Assembly (NCBI RefSeq): GCF_036417845.1 | Contig: NC_090012.1 | Location: forward strand, 124,001 to 188,000 | Source: Apteryx mantelli | Lineage: Eukaryota; Chordata; Aves; Apterygiformes; Apterygidae | Length of the DNA stretch: 64,000 nt | Direction: 5' to 3' | Shown: positions 42,960-53,465 of the stretch, piece after piece | How the letters are laid out: every line of letters starts with the position of its first letter | Numbering within the stretch: position 1 is the stretch's first letter | Program-made: the position numbers and the translations under genes | Notes under the pieces: generated by a model | Database searches by the model: none | Told to the model about the DNA's origin: nothing | The model's input: only the letters and a program-made list of their open reading frames with translations

Positions 42960-43110
42960 CCAGCAATCCCCTCATTAGCCCTCGTTACCGCCATGGGTTA
43001 ATTAATTAGCATAACCCCCACACACACCTCCCGCAACCAGCGAATTGCCAGAGCCGGGGCCTCATTAGCATGCTAATGAGCTCGTTTGCATGGCAGGCCC
43101 CGCCTCCCCC
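42960..43110. promoter_or_regulatory. AT-rich island with 20-bp perfect palindrome
   Basis: Contains GGTTAATTAATTAGCATAA (about 42994-43012), the perfect palindrome CTCATTAGCATGCTAATGAG (43061-43080) and GTTTGCATGG just after. POU/homeodomain-like sites are concentrated here amid G/C-rich repeats. Candidate regulatory element by sequence only. Confidence 0.4.
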
Positions 43111-43241
43111 CGCCTAACCAGGCGCTGGTGGTGGTGGAGGGGGGAGATTCTCGGGTGTCTCGTACGAGGCTGAGCACCGTCCCGTCCCCCCCCCCCCCGG
43201 CACAGAGAGGCCGGACCCCGCTGCGGTTCACACACAAAAGG

Positions 43242-43302
43242 TTTAATCGCCTCCAGGAGCGGGGGGGGCCCCGCGGGCCTGGGGGGGGCACAGGTTTTTA
43301 AT
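43242..43302 (-). terminator. LRFN1: Two ATTAAA signals at the probable LRFN1 3' end
   Basis: ATTAAA reads leftwards at 43302-43297 (within ACACAAGTTTTTACATTAAAAACC) and again at 43247-43242. They are the first good leftward signals after the LRFN1 stop, about 1.9 kb downstream, implying a 3'UTR full of repeats. Confidence 0.5.
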
Positions 43303-43379
43303 GTAAAAACTTGTGTTAAACACTGCGACGGGCCCGGCAGGGCCGGGGGGGGGGCGGGGGGCTCCGGGCGGCGGCTGGT

Positions 43380-43720
43380 GGGAGGGGGGGGACCGGGGGG
43401 GGTAAAGGGAGGGGCGGAGGGGAGGGGCAGGTTGGGGTGGGGGGGTAAGAGTGGGTGGGGCAGATGGGGGGGTGCAGGGGGCAGGTGGGTGCAGGGGCAA
43501 ATGGGGGGGTGCAGGGGCAGATTGGGGGGGAGGTCAGGGGGCAGATGGGTGCAGGGGGGAGATGGGGGTGCAGGGGGCAGATGGGTGCAGGGGCAAATGG
43601 GTGCAGGGGCAGAAAGGAGGGTCAGGGGGCAGAAGGGGGGGGTCAGGGTGCAAATGGGTGCAGGGGGCAGAAGGGGGGGGGTCAGGGTGCGGAGGGGGGC
43701 AGGGTGCCCGGGCTGCCTTT
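43380..43720. repeat. G-rich GGGTGCAGGGGGCAGAT minisatellite in LRFN1 3'UTR
   Basis: Degenerate 16-24-bp units such as GGGTGCAGGGGCAGATGG, G-rich on the plus strand, C-rich in the LRFN1 transcript. Confidence 0.9.
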
Positions 43721-43959
43721 GGGTGCCGAGTCCCCGCCGGGGTTATCTAGACCAGCCAGATAGGAGGCCCCGGAGCCAGCGTCCGTCCTCGTTAGCGCTA
43801 ACGAACCGCCGCTCCGGCGGGCTGCATATAAAGGAGCCGCGGTTCTCGTGTCATCTGTGCATATATGTCTGTGGCGTGTCCTGCCGGGCCCCGGCGCCCC
43901 CAGCGTCCGTCCGTCCGTCCCTCCGTCCGTCCTAAGGCACCGCGGCGGAAGAGCGAGCC

Positions 43960-44210
43960 GGGCCGCGCGCACGCGTGGCGGGGCGCACACGCGTGGCGGG
44001 GTGCACGCACACACGTGTCGAGGTGCACACGCGTGGCGGCGTGCACGTGAGCACCAGGGCGCGCACACGCGTGTCACGGTGCACCCCGCGTAGCAGGTTG
44101 CACCCGCGTGTTGCACCCACACGTTGCGGTGCACACGGGTCCCCAAGGGTGCACACACACACGCGTGTGCCGGGGTGCACACGGGTCCCGGGGTGCATGT
44201 GGGTGCCCTT
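43960..44210. repeat. GTGCACACGCGTGGCGG repeats
   Basis: Degenerate 15-17-bp units with GTGCACACGCGTG cores in the region of the LRFN1 3'UTR. Confidence 0.85.
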
Positions 44211-44214
44211 GGGG

Positions 44215-45120
44215 GGGGGGAGGGCACACACAGGTGCCCCTGGGGGGCCATTGGGGTCCTGGGGGTGCTCGGGGGCACCCAGAGGTGCCAAGGGTGCACC
44301 CAGGGATGCACGCATGCACCCAGGGGTGTCAAGGATGCTCAAGGGCACCCAGGGGTGGACATGGGTGCCCAGGGGTGGCAGGGGCATCCGTGGGCACCCA
44401 GGGGTGCACACAGGCCCCCGGGGGTGCCGAGGGTGTGCACAAGCACCCAGGAGTGCCAAGGATGCTCATGGGCACCCAGGGATGCATTTGGGCACCCAGT
44501 GATGGACTCAGGCACCCAGAGGTGCCGTGGATTTGCACGAGCACCCAGAAGCACCAGGCGTGCACTCGGGCACCCAAAGATGCACCCGGGCACCCAGAGG
44601 TGCCATGGATTTGCACGAGCACCCAGGGGTGCCCAGCACACACTCGTGCACCCAAGGATGCCACGGATGTGCACGAGCACCCAGAAGCACCAGACGTGCA
44701 CCCAGGCACCCAAGGATGCACCTGGGCACCCAGAGGTGCCATGGATTTGCACGAGCACCCAGGGGTGCCCAGCACACACTCGTGCACCCAAGGATGCCAC
44801 GGATGTGCACGAGCACCCAGAAGCACCAGGCGTGCACCCAGGGGTGCCACTGATGTGCACAAGCACACGGGGGGGGGGGTGCCTGGCGTGCACTCGGGCA
44901 CCCAAGGGTGCTGCGGATGCACACAGGCGCCTGGGGATGCCCAGCACACGCTCATGCACCCAAGGATGCGCACGAGCACCCAGGGGTGCCCAGCGCACGT
45001 TCACGCACCCAAGGGTGCCAAGGACGTGCACAAGCCCCCAAAGGCGCCAGGCGTGCGCTCGGGCACCCAGGGGCACCCACGAGCACCCAAGGGTGCCACG
45101 GCCACCCCCCAAGCCCCGGC
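44215..45120. repeat. GCACCCAGGGGTGCC minisatellite in LRFN1 3'UTR
   Basis: Units of about 35-45 bases, e.g. GGATGTGCACGAGCACCCAG followed by AAGCACCAGGCGTGCA or GGGTGCCCAGCACACA. Some form longer units repeated near 44535-44830. It abuts the LRFN1 stop codon region. Confidence 0.9.
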
Positions 45121-45203
45121 CAGCACCGGGCGCGCGCTCGGGCCCCCAAACCTTCCCGCGGGCGCCCGGCGGCGAGCACCCGAGGGTGCCCCCGCGGCCC
45201 TCC

Positions 45204-48200
45204 CTAGACGGTGCTCTCGAGCATCCACTCGGTGCTGCCGAACGCGGGGCGCCGGGGCGCCGGGGTGGTGGCGGCGGCGGCGGCGGCGGCGTTGGCGGCG
45301 GCGTCGAGGCGCGAGGCGGAGGCGTGCAGCCGTGTCCGTGCGCGGCGCGGGTAGCTGTGGCTGGGGAAGAGCCCGCGGGTGCCGTCGAAGGAGTGTCGCT
45401 GCCGCGCCGCCCCGGCACCCGCCGCTGCAGCACCCACCGCAGCAGCAGCAGCAGCAGCACCCGGCGGCTCGGGCGCCGGCGCGGCACCGGCCACCGGCTC
45501 CTCCTCGCCGCCCGGCCCGGCCTCGAGGTCGCCGGGGCGCTTGGCACCCGCCGGCTGGGCGCCGTTGGTCTGCGAGCAGACGCTGTGCACGGCGGCGGCG
45601 GGCGGGCGGCGGCGGGCGCCGGCCGCCTTGTAGCGCACGGTGAGGATGAGGATGAAGACGAGGACGGAGGCGGCGATGGCGCCGCCGATGACGATGATGA
45701 TGGTGCCGCCCAGGAAGTGGGGGCGGGCGGCGGGGCAGCGGGGGCCGCCGGCGGCCGTGGCGAAGCGCACGCAGCCCACGGCCCGCGCCGCCGGCAGTGC
45801 CGTCACGCCGTCCTCGTACACCGCCAGCACGCACAGGTCGTACTCGCGGCCCGCCGCCAGGTCCGTCACCACGAAGGTCTTGCTGGACGAGGGGATCATC
45901 CTGCGGGGAGGCCGGGGCTCAGGGCCGGTGCCGGGGGGGGAGCACGGAGCGCGCGCCACCGCGCCATGCGTGCTGCTGCAATGTGCCGGGTCGTGCATGT
46001 TGCTACAATACACTGCATCGTGCATGCTCGTGCAATGCACCAGGTCATGCATACTCATGCAATGCACTGGGTTGTGCATGCTCTGGTTTGTGCATGCTCA
46101 TGCAATGTGCCAGGTCGTGCTGCTTGTGCAATGCATTGGATTCTGCATGCTGGTGCAATGCACCGGATCATGCGTGCTCATGCAATGCACCAGGTCACGT
46201 ATGCTGGCGCAATGCACTGGTTTGTGCATGCTGGTGCAATGCACCGGACCGTGCATGCTCCTGTAATGCACCACACTCTGCATGCTTGTGCGATGCACCG
46301 GGTCATGCATGCTGGTGCAATGCACTGGTTTGTGCACGCTGGTGCAATGCACGGACTCGCACATGGTGCTGCACTCTTGCAGCTCACACACGGTGGTGTA
46401 ACGCGCTGGCTTGCCTGTAGCGATGCAAGGCATGGACTCACACGTGGCGGGGCAAGGCATGGACTTGCACACGGTGCTACAATGCACAGACTCGCACACC
46501 ACCGTGGTGCAGTGTCCCAGCTCGCACACGGTGGCACAATGCACTGTCTCACACGCAGTGTGCAATGCACGGGCTCACGCACCGGTGGTGCAACGTCCCA
46601 CCTTGCATACGGTGGTGCAATGCGCTGCCTCACACGCAGTGTGCGATGCCCTGGCCCGTGTGCCCTCGTGGACTGCTGGGCAATGCCACACACCAGCGTG
46701 CGGCACTGTGCACTGCTGTGCAATGCCACGTGCCCTTGTGTAGCACCGTGCACTGCTGCGCGATGCCGTACACCCCCGTACAGCATTGTGCACCGCTGCG
46801 CAGCACCGCGTGATGCTGTGCAGCATCGCGCACCGCTGTGCAATGCCGTGCACTCTCTTGCAGCATTGTACACCCCTGTGCGGCACCGTGCGACGCCGTG
46901 TGGCCCCTTGCACCACCGTGCACTGCCGTGCAGCATCATGTGCCGCTGTGCAATGCCGTGTGCCCCCGTGAAGCACTGTGTGCCACTGTGCAATGCTGTG
47001 AACCCTTCTGCAGCACCATGCACCGCTGTGCAATGCCATGAACCCCTGCGCAGCATCGTGCGTCACTGTGCAATGCCGTACACCCCCTTGCAGCGCTGCG
47101 CACTGCTGTGCAATGCCATACAGCCCTGTGCAGCACCATGTAATGCCGTGCAATGCCGTGCAGCACCGTGCAGCGCTGTGCAGCACCGTGCAACGCTGTG
47201 CACCCCCGCGCAGCGCCGTGCAACACCGCGCAGCCCCGCGCCACCCCGCCGCCCGCTCACCGGTAGACAAGGCTGTCGTCGAGGGAGCTGTTGTACTGGA
47301 TCTGGTACATGCGGATGCCGGGCACGTGGCGCTGGGCAGGCCAGCGGATGCGGGCGGAGGAGGCGGTGAGCTCGGCGGCCACGATGCGCCGCTCGGCGGC
47401 CCGGCTCTCGTTGGCGGCGGCGGCGGGGGGCGGCGGCGCGGGCGCGGGCCATGTCGGAGGGGCTGGCGGCAGGCGGCGGCGGCGGGCGGGCGGCGGGCAG
47501 CGGCAGGGGCAGCACGGCCAGGGCGACGGGAGCGGCGGCCTCGCCGGCGGCGTTGGAGGCGACGCAGGTGAAGGCGCCGTGGTCGCCCAGGGTGGCGGCG
47601 CGCAGCTCCAGGGTGCCGTCGGGCCGCAGCGCCCGGCGGGTGCCGTTGCGCACGGGGCGCCCGTCGGGAGCCAGCCAGCGCAGGGCCGGCGGCGGGTCGC
47701 CGGCGGCGGAGCAGCCCACGCTCACCGCCTGGCCCTGCAGCACGGCGCCGGCGCTGGCCCGCGCCCGCGTGATCAGCGGCGCCTGGCAGACGAATTCCTC
47801 CTCCGGCACGGCCCACAGCGGCCGGTCGGCCAAGCGGGGCGGCGAAGCGCACGTCTCCAAGCCGCCGGCGCCCGCCGCCGGCGCCCGCCGCCGCAGCCAC
47901 AGCAGCTCGCAGTTGCAATGCAGCGGGTTGCCGCCGAGCGCCAGGCTGAGACGGGGCGCGGGCGGCGGGCGCGGGCCGCCGGGCTCGGGCAGCGTGCGCA
48001 GGCGGTTGGCGGTGACGTCCAAGCGGGCCAGCTTGGGCAAGCGAGCCAGGGCGCCGGGCGCCACGCGCTCCAGCAGGTTGTGGTCCAGCGTGAGCGTGTT
48101 GAGGCTGGCCATGGCGCCGATGGCGTCCCAAGGCACGCTGGCCAGGTTGTTGTAGGAGAGGTCCAGGTCCTCCACGGTGGCCACGAAGGCGTCGAAGGCG

Positions 48201-48637
48201 GCCGCCTCGATGCGCCCCAGCTGGTTGTTGGCCAGGATGAGGCGGCGCAAGCTGGCCAAGCCCCGCAGCTGGGCGCTGCCCAGCGCCAGCAGCCGGTTGC
48301 CGTCCATGTGCAGGGCGCGCAGGGCGCGGAGGTCGGCGAAGGCGCCGGGCGCCACGTGGCTGATGGTGTTGCGCGACAGCGTGAGGTGCACCAGGCTGGT
48401 CATGTTGGCGAAGTCGGGGCGGCGCACGGCGGCGATGAAGTTGTCGGTGAGGCGCAGCTCCACGGTGCGGCGGTCGATGGCGGGCGGCACGAAGAGCAAG
48501 CCCGTCTTGGCGCAGAGCAGCGTGGGGTTGGGCGCCGCCGCCGGGCAGATGCAACGGCCCGGGCAGCGGCCTTGCGGTTGGGGTTGGGACCGGGTGACGG
48601 CGCCCAGCACCACCAGCGATACCAGCAGTTTGGCCAT
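45204..48637 (-). CDS. LRFN1: Leucine-rich repeat and fibronectin III synaptic adhesion protein 1 (SALM2)
   Basis: Postsynaptic type I membrane protein that organises excitatory synapses through PSD-95. Coding exons: 48637-47261 and 45900-45204. Signal peptide 1-17; LRRNT with CPGRCIC (25-31); six to seven LRRs (about 55-235); LRRCT with [14 protein letters not shown]; Ig domain (about 287-376, Cys309 and Cys358). The exon-1 frame is then lost within 47411-47456: upstream codons read ASPSDM, but the conserved FN3 start ([15 protein letters not shown], then [11 protein letters not shown]) is one base out of phase, and exon length is one base more than the exon 2 phase needs. Exon 2 resumes [17 protein letters not shown], a membrane helix ([20 protein letters not shown]), a long Ala-rich tail and the PDZ ligand ESTV. 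Human is 771 residues; about 690 are read here. The mismatch may be an indel error in a GC run. Confidence 0.93.
45950..47240. repeat. TGCTGGTGCAATGCACCGG minisatellite in the LRFN1 intron
   Basis: Almost the whole 1.36-kb intron is repeat: about 26-30-bp units like GCATGCTGGTGCAATGCACC on the left, changing to units such as GCACCGTGCACTGCTGTGCAATGCC on the right. Long open frames on both strands pass through it. Confidence 0.9.
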
Positions 48638-48666
48638 GGCGCCTCGTCTGGCCGGCCGCCCCGGCG
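48638..48666 (-). other. LRFN1: 5'UTR part of LRFN1 first coding exon
   Basis: The acceptor TCCCTCCCTCCCGCAG ends just before 48666, so 29 untranslated bases precede the ATG. Confidence 0.6.
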
Positions 48667-48769
48667 CTGCGGGAGGGAGGGAGGGAGGGAGGGAGGCGGC
48701 GGGGTTCAGCGCTGGGGCGAGGGGCGCGGGGCGACGCGGCGGGGTGACGCGGGCGCGCCGGGCTTTGCA

Positions 48770-49520
48770 ACGGGGTGACATGCATGGTGCTGTGCATTAC
48801 AATAAGGCATTGCACTGTGCATTGCAACGGGGTGACACACATGGTGCTGTGCGTTGCAACGGGGTGAGGTGCATGGCGCTCTGCATTGCAACAGGGTGAC
48901 ATGCATGGTGCTGCGTGTTGCAACAAGGCATGGTGCTGTGCGTTGCAACAAGACATGGCACTGTGCATTGCAACGGGGTGACGTGCATGGTGCTGTGCGT
49001 TGCAACAAGACATGGCACTGTGCATTGCAACGGGGTGACGTGCATGGTGCTGTGCGTTGCAACAAGACATGGCACTGTGCATTGCAACGGGGTGACGTGC
49101 ATGGTGCTGTGCGTTGCAACAAGGCATTGCATTGTGCATTGCAACGGGGGTGACGTGCATGGTGCTGTGCGTTGCAACAAGACATGGCACTGTGCATTGC
49201 AATGGAGTGACAGGCATGGCGCTGTGCATTGCAACGGGGTGACACACGTGGCGCTGAGCACTGCAACAAGGCATTGCGCTGTGCACTGCAACGGGGTGAC
49301 GTGCGCGGCACTGTGCATTGCAACAGGGTGACACACGTGGCACTGCGTTGCAACAAGGCATGGCGCTGTGCATTGCAACGGGGTGACACGCACGGCGCTG
49401 TGCATTGCAACGGGGTGACACATCGCAACGCAGCAAGGTGACGCATGGCGCTGCGCGTTGCAACAAGGCGTTGCGCCGTGCAACGCAACGGGGCGACACG
49501 CGCTGCGACACGGCCGGGTG
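48770..49520. repeat. 57-bp minisatellite upstream of the LRFN1 coding exon
   Basis: Units such as AGACATGGCACTGTGCATTG plus CAACGGGGTGACGTGCATGG plus TGCTGTGCGTTGCAACA repeat with a 57-bp period (AGACATGG at 48951 and 49008); each is itself two related halves of about 28 bases. More degenerate towards the right. Confidence 0.9.
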
Positions 49521-49559
49521 ACACGCGTGGGGCTGGGCGATGTGGGGGGGTGGCACGCG

Positions 49560-49640
49560 GCGGGGGGGGCCCGTGCGAGGCGTGTGCGAGGCGTGTGCGA
49601 GGCGTGTGCGAGGCGTGTGCGAGGCGTGTGCGCCCCGTGC
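49560..49640. repeat. GAGGCGTGTGC 11-bp repeat and C run
   Basis: About six perfect 11-bp copies, followed by a run of 14 C. Confidence 0.9.
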
Positions 49641-49662
49641 CCCCCCCCCCCCCCGCACCTAC

Positions 49663-49710
49663 CTGCGCTCAGGGCTCCATGGTGCCGCCGGGTGCTGCCG
49701 CCTCCGGTGC
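49663..49710 (-). other. LRFN1: Probable 48-base 5'UTR exon of LRFN1 with minimal uORF
   Basis: Flanked leftwards by CCTCCCCGCAG (acceptor) and GTAGGTGCGG (donor). It contains ATGGAGCCCTGA, a three-codon upstream ORF. It lies on the same strand 1.0 kb before the LRFN1 coding exon. Confidence 0.55.
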
Positions 49711-49744
49711 CTGCGGGGAGGAGGGTGCTGAGCCTGGCGCCCAG

Positions 49745-50515
49745 CGCCCACCAGTACGGACCAGCACCCACCAGTACGGACCAGTGCCCGTCAGCATGGA
49801 CCAGCGCCCGCCAGCATGGACCAGCGCCCGCCAGCATGGACCAGCGCCCACCAGTACGGACCAGCATGGACCAGCACCCACCAGTACGGACCAGTGCCCG
49901 TCAGCATGGACCAGCGCCCGCCAGCATGGACCAGTACAGACCAGCACCCACCAGTATGGACCAGCGCCCGCCAGTATGGACCAGCGCCCACCAGTACGGA
50001 CCAGCACCCACCAGTACGGACCAGTGCCCGCCAGCATGGACCAGCGCCCGCCAGCATGGACCAGTACAGACCAGCACCCACCAGTATGGACCAGCGCCCG
50101 CCAGTATGGACCAGCACCCACCAGTACGGACCAGCATGGACCAGCACCCACCAGTACAGACCAGCACCCACCAGGATGGACCAGCACCCACCAGGATGGA
50201 CCAGTACAGACCAGCACCCACTAGGATGGACCAGCACCCACCAGGATGGACCAGTATGGACCAGCACCCACCAGCATGGACCAGCACCCACCAGTACAGA
50301 CCAGCACCCACTAGGATGGACCAGCACCCACCAGGATGGACCAGTACGGACCAGCGCCCACCAGTATGGACCAGCACCCACCAGTACAGACCAGCACCCA
50401 CTAGGATGGACCAGCATGGACCAGCGCCCACCAGTATGGACCAGCACCCGCCAGTACAGACCAGCACCCACCAGGATGGACCAGCACCCGCCAGGATGGA
50501 CCCGTACTGACCAGT
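49745..50515. repeat. 10/20-bp minisatellite CCAGCACCCACCAGTACGGA
   Basis: About 38 units of 20 bases formed from 10-bp halves (CCAGCACCCA or CCAGCGCCCG with CCAGTACGGA, CCAGCATGGA or CCAGTACAGA). Very regular. Confidence 0.95.
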
Positions 50516-51310
50516 ATGGCCCAGTATGAACCAGTACAGGCCAGTATGGCCCAGAACAACCCAGTACCCACCAGTACGCAGCAGTGAGGACCAGTATGGC
50601 CCAGTACAAACCAATACAGCCCAGTATAACCCAGCACAGCCCCGTATAAACCAGTACTGCCCAGTATGGCCCAGTACAAGCCAGTACAGCCCAGAAGTGC
50701 CCAGCACCCCCCTGACGGCCCAGTGCAGCCCAGTACGGGCCAGCACGGGCCAGTACAACCCAGTACAGCCCAGCCCAGCCCAGCATAACCCAGTACGATC
50801 CAGTATGGCCCCGTATGGCCCAGTGCAGCCCAGTACAGCCCAGTACTGCCCAGTACAACCCAGTACAGCCCAGAACAACACTACAAAACCCAGTACAGGC
50901 CAGTACAGCTCAGTATAACCCAGTATGATTCAGTACAGACCAGTATAGCCCAGCACAGCCCAGTACAGCCCAATACGACCCAGTGTAACCCTGTACAACT
51001 CAGCACAGCCCAGTAAGGCCCAGTACGGCCCAGTATGGCCCAGGATAACCCAGTACAGCACAGTACAACCTAGTACAGCCCAGTATAGCCCAGTATAGCC
51101 CAGTACATAGCAGTACAACCCAGCATAGCCCAGTATGGCCCAGCACAGCCCAGTATGGCCCAGCACAGCCCAGTACAACCCAGTATAGTCCAGTGTGGCA
51201 CAGCATGGCCCAGTACAGCCCAGTATGGCCCAGTACAGCCCAGTACAACCCAGTATAGTCCAGTATGGCCCAGCACGGCCCAGTATGGCCCAGTACAGCC
51301 CAGTACAGCC
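50516..51310. repeat. 10-bp minisatellite CCCAGTACAG
   Basis: About 80 units of 10 bases (CCCAGTACAG, CCCAGTATGG, CCCAGCACAG). It follows the previous array directly and shares its CCAGTA core, so the two probably have one origin. Confidence 0.95.
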
Positions 51311-51344
51311 CGTCCCTGTGTCCCCTTCATGTGTCCCCTGGCTC

Positions 51345-52015
51345 CTCCCAGACACACACGTGCACACGCGTGTTCCTGCCCCCACGGTGCAATCACACAC
51401 ACGTGCACACGCGTGTTCCTGCCCCCACGGTGCAATCACACACACGTGCACACGCGTGTCCATGCTCCCACGGTGCAATCACACACACGTGCACACGCGT
51501 GTTCCTGCCCCCACGGTGCAATCACACACACGTGCACACGCGTGTTCCTGCCCCCACGGTGCAACCACACACACGTGCACACGCGTGTTCGTGCCCCCAC
51601 GGTGCAACCACACACGTGCACACGCGTGTTCCTGCCCCCACGGTGCAATCACACACACGTGCACACGCGTGTTCCTGCCCCCACGGTGCAACCACACACA
51701 TGTGCACACGCGTGTTCCTGCCCCCACGGTGCAATCACACACACGTGCACACGCGTGTTCCTGCCCCCACGGTGCAATCACACACGTGCACACGCGTGTT
51801 CCTGCCCCCACGGTGCAATCACACACACGTGCACACGCATGTTCCTGCCCCCACGGTGCAATCACACACACGTGCACACGCGTGTTCGTGCCCCCACGGT
51901 GCAATCACACACATGTGCACACGCGTGTTCCTGCCCCCACGGTGCAATCACACACACGTGCACACGCGTGTTCCTGCCCCCACGGTGCAATCACACACAT
52001 GTGCACACGCGTGTG
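51345..52015. repeat. 43-bp minisatellite with CACGTG E-box
   Basis: About 15 near-identical 43-bp units: TTCCTGCCCCCACGGTGCAA, then TCACACACACGTGCACACGC, then GTG. GTTCCT recurs at 51372 and 51415. Some units are two bases shorter in the CA run. Confidence 0.95.
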
Positions 52016-52189
52016 CCCCCCCCCAACACGCGTGCACGGGGAGGGGGGGGCAGCGAGGGCCGCGCACGAGGGCCCCGGTGCCCCCCCCCGCCCCCCCCGC
52101 CCCAAACTGCCCCCGGGGGGAAATGGGGGGGGGGGGTCGGGAGACCGAGGGGCATCGGGACCCTGCGGAAACCCGGGACCTGTTTCCTC

Positions 52190-52590
52190 CCCCCCACCCC
52201 GGTACCGTGTGTCCCCCCCCCTCCGGTAACTGCCCCCCCCCCCAGTAACTGCCCCCCCCTCCGGTAACTGCCCCCCCCGGTAGCTGCCCCCTCCAGTCCC
52301 CTTGTGCCCCCCCAGTTCCCCGGTGACCCCCGTAACCGGTTCTTCCCCCCCACCCCCGGTAACTGCCCCCCCCCTCCGGTAACCGGTCCCGGTTCCCTCC
52401 CCCCTAATAGCTGCACCCCCCGGTACCCGGTTCCTCCTCCCGGTATCTGCCCCCCCCCCGGAAACGGGTTCCCCCCCCCGGTTCCCGGTTCCCCCCCCTC
52501 GGTACCCGGTTCCCCCCCCCGGTAACCGGTTCCCCCTCCCCGGTTACCCCCCCCCGGTTCCCGCTCCCCCCCCCCCCCGCCGGTGCCCGG
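52190..52590. repeat. CCGGTAACTGCCCCCCCC minisatellite
   Basis: Degenerate units of about 17-25 bases with GGTAACTGCC or GGTTCCC and C runs; lies in the probable LRFN1 5'UTR intron. Confidence 0.85.
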
Positions 52591-52593
52591 TAC

Positions 52594-52670
52594 CTGGGGG
52601 GGGCTCAGCCCCCGGCCGCTCCCATGGCGGCTCCGCGGGCCGGTGCCGGGGGGCGCGGGGGGGCCCCGGG
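52594..52670 (-). other. LRFN1: Probable first exon of LRFN1 with uORF
   Basis: A leftward donor (CCCCCAG then GTACCG, exon ending at 52594) follows GCCGCCATGGGAGCGGCC. That ATG opens a six-codon upstream ORF ending TGA (52625-52605). CpG-rich DNA to the right fits a promoter. The exon start is unknown. Confidence 0.45.
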
Positions 52671-52789
52671 CCCGGTCAGGCCTGGCCCCACCGGGGGGCC
52701 ATGGGGGGGGGGGAGGAGGGGGGGAGACACGGGACCGGGTGGGGGGGGGGGCGGGTAAATACCGGGCCCGGCGGTAGCGGGATCGGGGG

Positions 52790-53160
52790 GGGGGGGGGCG
52801 CGATGTCGGTACCGGGATGCGGCGGGAGGCACCGGGATGCTGAGCAAAAACCGGCCCCGGTGATGGCACCGGGATTTTTGGGGGAGGGGGGGGGGCGGAG
52901 AACCGGGATGGGGGGGGGGGAGGGAACCGGGATGGGGAGGGGACTGGGATGATGCGGGGCGGCGGGGAGGGGGGGGGGGGAGAACCGGGATGGGGAGCAC
53001 CGGGATGCGGGCGGGATGATGCGGGAGGTACCGGGATGCGGGTGTGTGTGGGGGAACCGGGATGCGGGGGGGGGGGGTACCGGGATGCGGGAAGCACCGG
53101 GATGCAGATGGGGGGACCGGGATTGGGGGGGACCGGGATGCGGGGGGAAGGGGGGGGGTA
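52790..53160. repeat. ACCGGGATGCGGGGGG minisatellite
   Basis: Degenerate G-rich units of 15-30 bases with ACCGGGATG cores, between the probable LRFN1 first exon and the CpG island. Confidence 0.85.
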
Positions 53161-53365
53161 CCGGGATGCGGGGCGGATGCGGGGCCCGGTGGCCCCGGGG
53201 CGCTGCGGGGGGGGCCGGGCCGGGACCGGCGGCGGCGGCGGGGCCGGGGGCGGCGGGCGCAGGCCGCTGCTCGCCGCTCCGGAGCCCGCAGAGCCGCCGG
53301 GGCGGGGCGGGGCGGCGGCACCGGGCGGGCGGGGCCCGGCGCGGGGCGGCGCCGCGGCGGCACCG

Positions 53366-53407
<42 letters not shown>

Positions 53408-53465
53408 ACCGGCACCGCGGGAGCCTCCGGTCACCCCCGGCCCCGCCGCTGCCTCCCCCGCCCGG
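53160..53465 (-). promoter_or_regulatory. LRFN1: CpG island, candidate LRFN1 promoter, with CGG repeat
   Basis: Very CpG-dense, with about 13 CGG triplets at 53366-53407. It is the only CpG island upstream of LRFN1 in the window. Promoter role is inferred from position. Confidence 0.4.

Noticed and set aside
44124-47369. An open frame of 1081 codons on the plus strand
   Set aside because: It runs through three minisatellites and antisense to LRFN1 exon 2; its product is only repeat-derived HPGMH/ARAPR-type sequence. Repeats whose unit lacks stops in one frame create this.
46575-49658. An open frame of 1027 codons on the minus strand
   Set aside because: It covers LRFN1 exon 1 in a wrong frame together with flanking minisatellites; no domain is encoded.
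51345-52015. CRISPR-like regular repeats
   Set aside because: The 43-bp units abut each other with no unique spacers, and the window is vertebrate.
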